A stretch of 64,000 nucleotides of DNA, taken from the NCBI GenBank assembly GCA_021397835.1, contig JAJFZO010000799.1, positions 2,728,001 to 2,792,000 of the forward strand. Direction: 5' to 3'. The notes beneath the pieces were generated by a model, which worked only from the letters and a program-made list of their open reading frames with translations, was not told the origin of the DNA and searched no databases. Positions 1-12,575 of this stretch are shown here, piece by piece. The first letter of the stretch is position 1; each line of letters opens with the position of its first letter. Origin of the DNA: Moringa oleifera (lineage: Eukaryota > Streptophyta > Magnoliopsida > Brassicales > Moringaceae). A program made the translations under genes and the position numbers.

Positions 1-2208
1 CTTTACATTTTTAGTTACATTTGACCTTCTAGGTTCAAGAAAGGCTTTATATGGACGTTAATAAGCAAAATACTTCTTTTTTTATTGATAAAACCATCTT
101 ATAGTACTTATCTTTCTCCCAAGGATAAGAAAATGCATTATAAAAATATAACTCCCTTTTTTTTTATGCAACTGATCAAACTGCACGACTTTAGGCTTTA
201 ACTCCACATAATCGTCCTCTTTTTTTTATATATATCATTAAATCAGACCCGTACATCTTTTTCTTGTTTTATTATAGAACTTCCTCTTAGCCTTATCGAT
301 CTCCAAATTTGTAAAATTGGGTTTGTTCCTTTGTTTATCAAAGGTTAATTTTTCCATGAATCAAAACCTAACTTTGCTTCTAGTTTAGGGTTCGTTAGTG
401 ACTGGCAGGGACAAATTGGCTAAGTTAGAAGGATTGAATTGAGGCAAGTTGGTGCCAAGTTTGGGCCAATGAGGACTAAGTTAAGTGGCTTACTATTATG
501 TCATATTAAAGTGCATGTGTTGTAGATGCCATGAAGAATAATAACAAAGAAGTTAATAAAGACAAGATGTTCTTATAAAGAAATTCGGGCTTTAAGAGAT
601 AGAATAAGAGAGAAAAGCGTGTGGTTATTGAAACAAAGAAGAGTTTTGGGCAGAGAAAGAGAAGGGAAATGTTAGTTAAGACAATAGATTTGCCATGATA
701 TAATGCTTAAGTTATTTCTAATTATGGTGGTGATAGAGATAGTAGTTGCAGTGGTGCTAAATGTTAACTAGGTTGCGGATTTTACCATGATTAAATCAAA
801 GACTTTTGATTTGATTGCTTTTGATGCAGATAGTTCACTTCGAGATGGAAAAACTATGTTAAGAAATCTTTACTTAAGAAAATCCCTTGTAAATGATGTA
901 GTAAGGAACGCAAAGATGAAGATTGTTGACCCAAAAGCATGCGTATTACCTAACAAGATTTTCATCAAAAATAAGAGAGAAAAAGTCAAAGGTTTGGTTT
1001 TTATATATTAGGAAAGTAAAAAAGTGGAAAGAGAAAAAGTCAGCCTATAAAATTCATTTTTAGTTAATTTTTAAAAAGAGTTAATATAATAAGAATGATA
1101 ATACCTTTCCCTTAACATTAGCATTTTTTTTATTACCTATGTTAAGGTTTGGAGTTTGATTCATTAATTACCAATAGATCAAAATTCGTTTTGTTCCTTT
1201 TTAAATACTAGAATTTGATCAAAAATCTAAAATATGCTTCAAAATTATGTAATATTTATAATAAATTAACTTTTAAAATTGAAATAAACTATGTTTAGAA
1301 TAACTTTAATAATGATTTACCATCCAAAACATGCACTATTAATAAGTTAAAACTTCGTTTTATATTGATTTTAAAGTTATTTTATAATTATTTCTATGTA
1401 AATATTTTGTTTTTCATGAAAATAATTATTATTTGGCTAATCACAGAGTTGACATAACATTAAATTATTTGATAATTTTTTTAACATGCCAAAACATTCG
1501 ATTGGATATAAATAAATCATTACTAAATTACTTTGTCTCACTTACATCATCTGGTGCGTTCTATATTAAAAAACTAACTTAAATATTTTTCAAAAGAATT
1601 CGTCTTTTCAATATATATATAAAATATTATAAAAAATTACAAATTATATTTTATAATATATAAAAACAAGGATAATTTATCGTCTTGAGGCTAACTAATC
1701 TCTTACAACTTTAAAATATGTAAATAATTGTTTTGAACATTTAAAAATTTATGTAAAATAATATTTGAATAACATATATTTAAGAATGAAAGTTATAAAC
1801 CACCAACATTCTTGCCTAACTTGATGTAAATGGGATGAAAATATTTAGTCAAAATAAAATATTCGAATTAAAAAATCATAATTTAATTTATGATTTAGAC
1901 AAGAATTTATTCAAACTATCATCATCCTTTTTTAGCTTTCCGTTTCAGATGCATTTAAAAAAATAATGATTTTGTTCCTTGTAATTTTCATATTTAATAT
2001 AAAGACATAATCAAATTTAATTTAATATATTTCAAAGAAAATTATATAATTCAAATGTCTTTCATAAATGTTTTCTAATGTATTAATTAAATAAGATATT
2101 TATTTTATGGATTTTTTTTTCAAATGTTTATTGATTTATAGTACCTATGTCATTTTTCAAAAGAAAAAATCTAATGACTTTATTGATTTGTTACAACCTA
2201 ATATGACT
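1..2208. other. AT-rich intergenic DNA, no gene recognised
   Basis: This stretch is AT-rich with many homopolymer runs. The only sizeable open frame (74 codons, from 787) matches no family I recognise and has no splice or promoter context. It ends at the target-site duplication of the gypsy element that starts at 2209. Confidence 0.6.
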
Positions 2209-2651
2209 CGTTGGTGTGAATATACCACTCTATATCTGGTTTAGCAAGCTAAGGGGTCAAAGGAGAGAAGGGGATCTAAACCTAAGCAATCATGATCGAA
2301 CTTGATCAAAAGGCTCATTCAAGCCGACCCAAACCAACACTCATTGTTGTTAATCAGACACATTAAGTGGGATTAATATTCCCTATTATAGAGAAAGATA
2401 AAGGGACTATCACGTGACCAGAAGGCCAGAAGGCTTGAAACATGCAAGGCCAAAAGGAGAAAAATAGGGAGCCATCTAACAAAAGAGAAGAGATATCACC
2501 ATGTAGTAATCCATTTAGTAATGACAGAGAAGTAAAGGCCTAATAAAAATAAAATAAGGGTCATTTATAATAAAAGGATTTGAATTAATAGAAAGAACAA
2601 ACTTTATGGTGTTCTCCCATAAAGGACTTTCCAACCAATGAAGCATAATCA
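2209..2651 (+). repeat. 5' LTR of the 2.2-7.5 kb gypsy element
   Basis: It aligns along its length with 7096-7522, for example at shared stretches meaning 'GTTGGTRT', 'CAGAAGGCTTGA' and 'GGAGCCAT'. It ends in CA at 2650-2651. It is slightly longer than the right LTR because of small indels. Its 5' TG is mutated to CG. Confidence 0.82.
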
Positions 2652-3329
2652 TAATATTGTTAAGTTGGCGTGCTCACTAGAACTGTAAGTATTCTGCTTT
2701 CATCTAAGTAGTAAGAGAATGCTAGTTGCATTAGAAGAGGTTCGACTTAGTCTTATTGAACTAGTGGGTAAGGCATAGGAAGTTCTACCATCGCTGTTGT
2801 GGCTTAGACTAGCTTGCTTTGCTTTAAGCATACACACAGGTGCTAAATGACATGGTATACAACATTGAGTAGTACTAATATCATTTATCATTTTGAGACC
2901 TTAGGTTTCCAATGAGACAGAAAGTGAACATGCTCAAAGCAAACACCTAACATACTAAGTGTCTTAACAAGGAAATGGCAAAGAACCTCTAGCCTAAAGG
3001 GCAAGCAACGATGCACTACATAGAAGAGTCGAGCCTCTAGATGAGAAAATGGAAAAAGTGAGTCATAATGCTACTTGGCAAGATAGAAAAAGGGAGGATA
3101 GGGAGAAAAAAGATGATTACAAACCTTATCCTTTATTGTTAGACATTATCTTGAGTGAAACAGTCCTAAAACAAATGAAGATCTCCTAAATCAAACCACA
3201 CATTGGAAAAGAAGACCAGAAAGACCATCTGGACAAATATCATAACATGATGCTAGTGTATGGAGCTATAGATGCCACCTTGTCCAAAGTGTTATTGATA
3301 ATAATAACAGGACTAGTACGCGATTAGTA

Positions 3330-5160
3330 TCTATTTTTATGACCTCATAGAATAAAAAGCTTACATATGATGTCTAAGTTATTCTTAAGATACTTCATCA
3401 GTAGTTGATATAACAAGAAATAAATGAACCATTTGATGACTGTTTGCTAAGGAATGGAAGAAACACTCAAGAGCTACATCTCACCCTTCAACAAAGAAGC
3501 TTTGCAAGTTGACCAATTGAGAGAATTGGTGTCCATGACTATTATCTTAGAAGGTTTGCAAGATTTTTACTTTTTCTAGACTCTATGCCAAGAGCCAGAC
3601 TATAGCATAGTGAAACATCTAAGACCTAGCTGAAAGATATGTAAGAAAAGAAAAATGAGAAAGATAGCAAGAGAAATAAAGGCATGAAAGTGCAATCACC
3701 TAAACAGAGATAGAACATATATTAAAGGGGTAAAAGAATTAAGTTGAGAAATAAACTTGTGTGACCTGCAAGGTTGGACCAATCATTCATGGGACAAAGC
3801 TTCACACCACTTAACACCTTCAAGACCAAGCTCATGACGCCAATACAAAATCATAACTATCTAAGAAGGATAAAGAAGATGAAAACACTAATGAATATGA
3901 GAGATCACATGAGTTATTACCACTTCCACCAGGATTACAAGCATATGAGACTGATGAATGTACATAACTGGAATAAAAAATTAAGAATCTAATCCATGAT
4001 CATTATCCTACTTAATATATCAAGAGAAAAGAGGGACAACCCTAAGAATATCATCAAGCAGCAACACTAGAGCAAAAGTAGATGATTGTAGTAGAACTAC
4101 CTAAGCCTATTTAGTTGGTGCCTTTAGATGAGATCATTAAGATAATCGTGAGCGAGCCGAGCTCTAACTATGTCGAGGCATCTAGTAAATAGGCATATAC
4201 TAAGGAAGCCAATGGTTAAGGGGGAGCCCATGTGGTGTGCTAATCAATTTCTTAAACTAAGACTTGCAAAGGGTGCATGTGCCACATAACAATGCTTTGG
4301 TGGTAAGCTTGGTCATTGTGAACTTCAAAATACAATGGATCTTGGTCAACAATGCAAGCTCGGCCAACATATTCTACGAGTCCATTTTCTCATAGATGAC
4401 ATTATGAAGGGATAGCTGCGATTTATAGTATAAAGTTAGTGACATCAAAGATACATCTAAAATGGATCAAATTCCTTGTTGTTATGGCATCTTTAGCTTA
4501 CAATGGTGTTTTGAGAAAACTTAATCTCAACTCCTTACATGTTATGATGTCAAACTATCATCTATTAATGCATTTCCTTACTTCCAATAGAGTCGAGAAC
4601 TATGAGGAAGTTAACAAGGTGCCAAAGCTTGTTGCCTGATGACCTTTAAGCAAAAAAAACTAAAGAAAAATATGTACTTGATAAATAAGGTGGATATTAA
4701 AGATAAGAGAAGCATCCAAGTCAGTTGACTAATGAAAAATTTAAAAAATATTGAAGTAAAAGAAAGAAAAAAGTTAAAATCAACACTAGGTTGATAAGGG
4801 AGGTTAGAGAAAAATTAATAGAGTTCTTAAAAGCGAGCAACGACGTCTTTGCATGGATATTAGTGGCTGACCTACCAAGGATCTCTCTAGAGATGGAAGC
4901 ACACAGTTTAAAAGTTAGCATTCATGTCTCACCAATTTGACAAAGGAAGAAAGTTTCACCGTAGAGCGACAAAAGGTGATCAAAGCTGAGGTATCAAAAC
5001 TACTTAAAGTTAAGTTAATCTGACCTGTCTAATATTTAAAATGGTTATCTAATGTGATTCTAATGAAGAAGGCTAATGGACAATGGCATATTGTCATGAC
5101 TTCATTGACCTAAACAAAGTGCGCCCGAAAGACAACTCCTCTTACCTACCAAGGGAGACT
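3330..5160 (+). pseudogene. gag-protease-RT remnant of gypsy polyprotein
   Basis: Fragments of the polyprotein can be read in changing frames. A Retrotrans_gag-like segment with wording close to LKSYISPFNKEALQVD lies near 3460-3520. A protease segment (HVPHNNALVV followed by a mutated GSSADI box) lies near 4270-4380. The linker after the protease (LAYNGVLRKLNLNSL) lies near 4490-4540. An RT start (QRKKVSP...ANGQWH) lies near 4930-5090. Numerous stop codons make it non-functional. RNase H and integrase were not found before the 3' LTR. The family assignment rests on these short islands only. Confidence 0.7.
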
Positions 5161-5821
5161 AGTGAACTAAGACCTTTAACCTATAAAGGAGTTGCATCCA
5201 CTGGCTTAGCAATATACTCAATGGTTACCAAAAAGTTCCTTTAGTTAAGCAACAAGGCTTAATCTTCACCTTACAACGCCCCAACAATGTCGCACGAATT
5301 ACAATAGTATCCTCAATAAAGAAGATATGATGAATCATGCTTGTCTCAAGATTATACGGAAGGACAACTATAGAAGGGAGAATAAAATGTGTTAAAACAA
5401 AAATACAGGTAGAATGAAAGAAACCCCTGTGTAAAATATATCTCAAATTCCAAAGGATTCGATGCTTCCTGGATAATCAAAGCACTTTGAGACTTTTAAG
5501 GTTCCAAGGAAATTATGTTCTCGTTGGTTGTAAGTGATCAAGGAATTGTCACCCGAATTCGACCATTCCCTTTAGTGGAATCATGAGCAGACTAAGCAGT
5601 GAGGAATGTGTCTTACAAACCTTGGGAAATTGGTTAGACGTATTGGACCACTTGCCACACTGCGCTCGAATTGGTTAGCTGGGTAAGATCGATTAATTGT
5701 TTGGTTGATGAGGTCAATTTGTCATAAACTACAACATTCTCTCGTAATAGAAAGAGATTCCTTATTTTCTAGGGTAAGAACCTTCTAAGGAATCAAATCA
5801 CATCTGAGCCCTTGAAGACAT

Positions 5822-5852
5822 AATATATATATGTGTGTGTGTGTGTGTGTGT
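5822..5852. repeat. (AT)n(TG)n microsatellite
   Basis: A short AT dinucleotide run passes directly into about ten TG dinucleotides inside the gypsy interior. Confidence 0.9.
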
Positions 5853-7095
5853 TTTCAGCCCTTCATAAAAATGGGTTCGATAAATAAAGTGTGACCTTCC
5901 TGAAAATTAAAATAGTATCATCAAACATCACATGGATTATTTCAATGTAAAATGTAGAAAATAAGGAAAAAGAAAAGTGTGTATACTTTAAAGAAATCAT
6001 AACTAAGGCAAACCCAATGATGATTCATCAAGAGTTGGGTAGGTGAAATGCCATAGGTACGATAGACACATTAAATAAAAAAATTAGCAAGGAACCTAAG
6101 GTCACTATTAAAGGCATCCTGATACACACATAATAATAATCCCTAAGGATACAAGCTTGGTCTTTTTCTCTAGTCGAATAGGTGACAATGGACCCAAGTC
6201 TGCAAAAAGTTCTCCTATACATAGCCATGAAAACATTATGATTTATTGGCCCCCCAAGTACTACCTCGGTAATAATCTTAAGCTTTGCCCATTAATTCCC
6301 TAAAAAAAAGATTTACAAAAAAAAAAAGCATACCTATGATTAAGAGGACGAATTGACAAGAAAAAGAGAAGAGGTGGGGTTAGAACAACTATAACTCTTT
6401 TTCTTTCTCTCTCTTTTTACACAGAAGAGTGAGAAATTATTGGATAACAAAGAAAAGTGTGAAATTTTGGTCTAAAGTTTGCCTCTTATAACCTTCATAA
6501 CAATGGCCCAGATTAATTTTTGAGTTAAAGATGAATGGCTGGTAGAGCATCATACGAGAGAAACTTACATATGGAAAATGATGATCAAACTCTTTAAATT
6601 CGCTCAGCGAAAAAGGAAGGATGGCATCGAGAAGCCCATGATATGATCTTCGAATTTCTCGAGGGTGGCTTATTAGTTTCTCAAAATGATCCTAAGCTAA
6701 TAAAAGGTAGCATATAATGACAAGCTTATGCAGTTGTATTACTAGCCTATCCAACAAAGGTAAATCAACTTTCGCTACCTATATTTAACCAAGATGACCA
6801 CGCTGGTCTTTTCATGGCCAATTACGGGCAAGTCAAAGGATAGTAACCTTACTCCAGTTCCACTAATAAAGATGATCTAGGATGATCAATTATGCGATGG
6901 CGCAATCGATCCATCCAACAAGGAAAATCGACCTTTGCTATCTATGTCCAACCAAGATGATCACGTCGATATCTTTCGACCAATAGTGACAAGTTTGTGG
7001 AAGCTGACTTCACACTAGTCCCATCACAACCTCTTCTAGAAGTCCTAAGTCTTTTAGTACCCTCAAGATTTCTCAAAAAAAAAAAAAAAAAGAGA

Positions 7096-7522
7096 TGTTG
7101 GTATAAGCATACATTCCATACTTGGCTTAACAGGCTAAGGCCCAAAGGAGTGAGGAGGACCTGAACCCAATTAATAACTGTCGCTTAACTAAAAGGTTAA
7201 GCCGATCCGACCCAAGCTGACACTCACTATTACTAATAAGAAGCATTGAGTAGGATTATTATTCCCCGTGGGAGAGAATGACGAAGGGTTCATCACGCAG
7301 CTAGAAGGCTTGAGACACGTAAGGCTAGAAAGAGGAAAGCGTGGAGCCATTTGACAGAGGTTTGGTTGAATCACCATGCAACAACTCAATAGTAATTACA
7401 AGTAAATGGGGACTAGTATAAATAAAGCAGGGCTTATATGTAATAAAGAGATTTGAATAAATAAAAACAGTGAACTTTGTGGTTTTCTCTTACAAAATGC
7501 TTTTTTACGAATGATGCATACA
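7096..7522 (+). repeat. 3' LTR of the 2.2-7.5 kb gypsy element
   Basis: It begins TGTTGG directly after an A-rich polypurine tract and ends CA at 7521-7522, followed by the target duplication TGACT. The many mismatches to the left LTR point to an old insertion. Confidence 0.82.
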
Positions 7523-7787
7523 TGACTAGTTTAGAATAATTAATTATTTGATTGCAAGCTAATTTTATTATAAATAAAATATTACTATGACAATGTTTTG
7601 AATTTCAAATGTTATTAAAGAAATTAGTCTTAAAGTCTCCCGTAAGAAAATGTCTTGACTTAAAATTTTACTTCAAAAATTTTTCTTTATTGATATAAGG
7701 ATTCTTGTCTTGATTTAACAATGATTGAATTATAAATTTGATTGAAAAAAATAATAAAATATGATAAATAATTTAAAAACTTAATTA

Positions 7788-8385
7788 ATAAAATAAAGAG
7801 TAAAGATCTCATAAAATGTTAATATTTACATTATGTTACAAATCAAATCTTCATATTAAAGAAGTGATAAATCAAATTCTGATTTATCAATTTAAACTAA
7901 ATTGAACTTTGTCAAAAAATTTAAAAATTAGAGATATTCAAATTGAATATCTTATGCAACAAATTTTAGTTTAAAATTTTTCATAGATGTAAAAAAATAG
8001 TCAAACCATCATCACAAAAAGTTTTAAAATTTTTTTATTATTAGAAATATATATTTTAAATTTGTACTATCAAAATTTTGAAAAATTCACAAAAAAAAAT
8101 AAATTTTGCACTAAAAATCGTTCAAACTTGAGGAATGGACCCAGAAAGGATTGAAGAATTTATTTGAGTCATTTTTTAAGCATTTCAATAAAGAAAATAT
8201 TTTTAATTTTTCATAATCATTTAAGAAATATTTTTAATTTTTCATAATCATTTAAGTTAAGGTCTAATTTGGATTAAATTGATAGACTAAGATTTGATTT
8301 ATCACTTTTTAAACATAGAAATTTGATTGATGACATGAGATAAATATTAAATTTGTATATAATCTTTACCTTAAAATAAAATACA
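7788..8385. repeat. Inverted repeat of a ~120-bp module (foldback)
   Basis: The reverse complement of 7788-7907 aligns with 8261-8385 over about 120 bp, at roughly three-quarters identity by eye. Shared blocks include AAATTGATA, TTTGATTTATCACTT and ATCTTTAC. The spacer is about 350 bp. A third copy, in the orientation of the right arm, lies at 12457-12575. The copies may be LTR ends of the copia fossil between them or a separate foldback family; neither reading is proven. Confidence 0.6.
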
Positions 8386-10050
8386 AGGCCTAAATTACTC
8401 TACAATTCATTAATTAAGAAGGAAACATTATAAATAAGCTCAGATTTACATTGTATATTATGTCAAAATTATATTTTATTAACTAAATATTTGTAACTTA
8501 CAAAGGAGGAATTGAATATGAGTTAATCTAATCAAGATTTCTAGTCATTTTGGATATAAGATCACAATGTTTATTTATATCTAAATGGTTTTACTTGATG
8601 ATAATTTTAAATTATTAATAATTTATAGGACTAAATTCCAAGAGAGTGATAAAAAAAATTGAATCTAAAATCACTTGGGAATAATGGTATTAAAGTAAAT
8701 TATAGACAAATTTATTTTTTAAATATTATTTGTAACTACTTTTAAATTTTATAAGACTAAATTCCAAGAAGGAATACATTCTTTTAATTATTGCTTGTCC
8801 AGTTTGATGTATAAACTCTTACAATAATTAACATGTAAGCTTTGTGTAGTTTTCTTTACCTAGAATAGTAAAATAAATACAAAATCAAACTAATTGTGAA
8901 TTAATCACCAAGACACCAAAGGTCACTATGTTTCGGTAAAGAAGTTTACATACATTTCAAGATTTTTTTAAAAAAATGTTTTTCTATTTGAACTTACATA
9001 GAATCTATCAAGAATAAAGTAAAGAGTGTTATTAATAACTACTTTATGCATCAATTCCAATACAAAAGACGATATCACTCTAAACATATACAGATTCATT
9101 TATCTCTAATAGGATTACAAAACCTAGATATAATCTTGCAATAAGCTATTCTATTCTCTATCAGTTTTTTGATAAAATCATGCAACTTTCCTAGTTTCAT
9201 AAAGCTAAATAAATTGCTTCAAAGAAGCTATTGATATGGACTAACTTGCAAGCTGAATGATCATTAATCTAGTTGTAAGCTTTCTATTCATTAATGCAAG
9301 AAGAGCTTTATAATTACACAACCACCAAAGTAACAAAACAACAATAGCTCCTTTCTTCATCCTTGTCATTTTCGCTAGATCATCTTTAACAATCTTTACC
9401 TTGAGCTGGAAATGACACCAGTGAAAACTCCATTTCTAAAGATTATTCCTTTAACCAACACTTATTCTTAGTAGTTTTTCAAACACTTTTGCAATTTACT
9501 AGAAGCATACACTTTGATGCCACATTAGAGAGGTTGTCTTCAATTCTAATTTTCTCTAATTCGATGCAACCTTCCTCCATTTTTTCTCTCATAAAGTGGT
9601 ACTAAACATCAAGGTGGTTGGGTGCTTTCATGATTAGCAAGGTTCTTACATAAAATGCATGTTAGATTATTGTCTAAATATGTCACCAAGCTTAAGTTAT
9701 AAAGTTGCAGCTCCTCAAGCAAGCCAAGCAACCAAATTCCTTAATTTTAATCCTTTATTAATAACAATGTATATAGTTCTATGTTGGATAATGTCACAAT
9801 TTATTGGAGTTAGGCCTTCAAACTTATACAACACCTTTCATGCATGAAAGTATAGGCTAATAAAGAACTTTTTTTTTTAATCTCTATCTCCAATAATATC
9901 AAAATGAACATGGCTTAATAACCTTGTTGAACTTAGTCATTCTTTCATAAAATAACTTATAGTTCTTGTTCCCACTTACATACCTTAGAAGTCATTTCAT
10001 TATCTGTCAATGGTCTTTTCTAAAATTGCTATATATCTGCTAAACAAGTT
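8386..10050. other. Gene-free AT-rich DNA next to copia fossil
   Basis: No protein family is readable here. The right half probably belongs to the 3' end of the minus-strand copia element whose RNase H-like region starts near 10074. The 62-codon open frame at 9659 is not convincing. Confidence 0.4.
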
Positions 10051-10059
10051 AATTATATA

Positions 10060-12200
10060 AGAAAGATCAAACTTGTTGTACATCATGGCATATATGATCG
10101 ACCCTACTGCACTTGAGTAGGGAAGGTTAGTAAGTTTTAGCTTTTCTTCTTATATTTTTATACAGCATAATGTAAAAAATTTGAAATGATTTTTTATGGG
10201 AACATTAAATGGTAATGCTCTTAGGGCAACTTCAACAAATTTTTCTTTATGTCCATTTGAGTTTAAATGCCTAAAATTTTTTTACCAAACCCCAAGTCCT
10301 TCATGTCAAATTATGTGCTAACCTTTTCTTTAAGTGGATTAACTTATTGCATCCTACTATTTAAGATGATCATATCATCCACATATAGTAACAACATCAT
10401 GGCTACTTTATTGCATGCATCTTATGGTAGAAGCAAAAATTAAAATAACTTCTACTAAAAGTTTTTTGCAGTATAAAAGATTCAAACCTCTCATAAAATT
10501 TTCCAAAAGACTACTTAAGGCTATATAACGATATCTTAAATAGGTAGACATGGTGTTATTTGCCTTCAACTTCAAAGCCTTTAGGCTATTTCAAAAGATG
10601 GCTTCTTTCAGCTCACCATGAAAGAATGTTATCTTCAGGTCCATTTGTTCAAACTTTCAATATTCAATTTGCCACATTAGCTAAAATCATCCTTATTATT
10701 TTCTATTTAACTAAATGAGAAAAGAGGTCCTTATAGTCAATTCTAGTTACTTAAGGGAATCCTTTTACTACTAATTTGGCTTTGAATCTTTTAGAAGCTT
10801 TTGCACCATCTATCTCTTATAACTTGTAAATCCACTTACAGTCTATTACCTTTTGGTTTATAGATCACTTGACAAGCTCCTAAGTTCTATTGACGTGAAG
10901 GAAACTCATCCCTTTTTCTCATTGCTTAAAGCCATAGTTTAGCTTGTTGTTCAAACATTGCTTCTCTATAATTTTTTGATTTTAACCCTTATATTTACTT
11001 TGCTACTAGATTTCTTTTTGCTAAGACTAGACCCTTGAGAGGTTTAATGCTCCTTTTTGATTTATTTCTTATAAGTTAATAGTTTTTCAATTGCTTAGAA
11101 TCATTAGCAAAGGTATGATTTTCTACTTCAACATTGGATGATTTAGGTAATAGAGCTTGTGGCAAGATATGCTTGTTCTAGGAGAAGATTAATGAACTTA
11201 TAAGCCTCATTTCGATCTGCTTACCTTCCAATTAACTCCTTTGAATTATAGCTATTGTTTAAATCTGTCACATTTGTAAAAGCTCCATTTGTTGAGCATA
11301 AGGTATAGATGCTTTACCAAAGGCAATATCACTACTGATTATAATTTTACAATTTGATTCTTGCTTGATGCAAATTTTGAAGTCCATTACCTATATGCAT
11401 ATCCTAAAAAGAAATCCATGAGAATATTCAAATTAAATATGCCTTTTTTTTTATGAGCATGGGTTGCATGTCTAAATATCCTTCAAATTTACCTTCTTTC
11501 TTATGAGCATTGGTTACGTGTCTAAATATCCTCAAGCAGTTTAAACAAGAGGTTTCTCATTCTCCAACTCCTTAGGAGTTTTTAGATCAATTACCATATA
11601 AGGGCATCTATCAATCAAATGAGCAGTTGTGGCCACTGCTTCACCCTAGAACCTTTTGCTTAAGCTTACTATAAATAACATACCTCGCCCTCTTCACAAG
11701 TCTCTTATTCATCCTTTTAATAACACCATTTTGTTGAGGAGTTTGCTCATAGTCCTATGCTTAAAAATTCCTTTATCTCTAAGTATTGGCCAAAATCGGA
11801 GTTGCAAAACTCCAATCCATTATCAGTCCTAAATGTTTTAGTTTCTTTCTTGTTTGATATTTCATCAAAGTCCTAAATTCCTTAAATCTAACAAAACAAT
11901 GATCTTTTGCTTTTAATAAAAATACCTAACCTTCCTAAAGAAGTCATTTATTATGGATAAGAAGTACTTATTGCCTCCATGTGTTAATATCCTCTTAAGC
12001 CCTTATGTGCCTACATGCATATAGTCCATGATTGTTTTAGACTTATACACAATTACAAGAATGAGCTTCAAGCTTTGTTGCTTCCTTAAAATGCAACGTG
12101 CATTAAAGCCTAAATGGGTGATCTATCCTTGGTTAACAAGTCTTGATTGCCTGGGACTTATAATCCTTTTTCTATGACATGCCTTTGCCTTTTGTGCCAT
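10060..12200 (-). pseudogene. Ty1/copia pol fossil (integrase, RT, RNase H)
   Basis: Read on the minus strand, the copia order integrase-RT-RNase H is present. The integrase contains a segment near 11790-11850 reading about KTFRTDNGLEFCNSDFG and another near 11650-11750 reading EQTPQQNGVIKRMNKRL. The RT start near 10596-10650 reads QMDLKITFFHGEL. The catalytic YVDD box is intact at 10364-10400 (LLLYVDDMII). The RT/RNase H junction at 10074-10128 reads YSSAVGSIIYAMMYNKFD. Frames shift and stops occur between these islands, so it is dead. Gag is not visible and clear LTRs were not delimited. The placement of integrase before RT is what distinguishes copia from gypsy. Confidence 0.88.
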
Positions 12201-12456
12201 AATTAAGCGACAACTTGTTTGAACTTAGTTGCTACTTTAATAACTCTAATGATTGCTTTTCCTTGTAGGATGTAGAAACCTTTTTTTTTTTTTATCCTCT
12301 TGACATTATTAATAAGTTTTTCATGACTCTTAATACTCTTTTCTCTGACCTGAAAAGCATCCATTTTCATAAAAAGATCTCAAAGAAATCATATTCTTAT
12401 TTTATCTTTATCAATCTCAATTTGATTCTAACGATATTTAAATTGAGTCAATAGAG

Positions 12457-12575
12457 GGTTCAATTTGATTTAAATTGATAAATCATGATTCAATTGTCAT
12501 TTTTTGGACATTTCAATTCGAGCAGTAAAACGAAAGATAGTTTAAGGTTTTAAATAACCTTTACCTTAATTTTGA
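12457..12575 (+). repeat. Third copy of the ~120-bp module
   Basis: This matches 8261-8385 in direct orientation, sharing GATTTAAATTGATA-like, TCATTTTTT-like and AACCTTTACCTTAA-like blocks. It lies at the 5' side of the minus-strand copia pol, as expected for a decayed 5' LTR piece, though it is too short to prove this. Confidence 0.5.

Larger units (their letters stand above)
2209..7522 (+). mobile_element. Decayed Ty3/gypsy LTR retrotransposon
   Basis: Two similar repeats of about 430 bp flank a 4.4-kb interior. The right LTR starts TGTTGG and ends CA. The left starts CGTTGG, explained by a T-to-C change, and ends CA. A 5-bp target duplication, TGACT, sits at 2204-2208 and 7523-7527. A purine-rich polypurine tract (A run ending in AGAGA) abuts the right LTR. 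The interior shows, in order, a gag-like stretch near 3340-3560, an aspartic-protease-like stretch near 4270-4380 whose active-site region reads roughly VNNASSANI where intact elements have DxGSSADIL, and a reverse-transcriptase N-terminal stretch near 4930-5150. Stops and frame changes are frequent throughout. The interior is shorter than that of a normal gypsy element, so parts are deleted. The protease and RT wording resembles the Tat group, but that placement is inference. Confidence 0.85.

Noticed and set aside
787..1011. 74-codon open frame as a small gene
   Set aside because: No family resemblance, splice context or promoter signal; such lengths are expected by chance.
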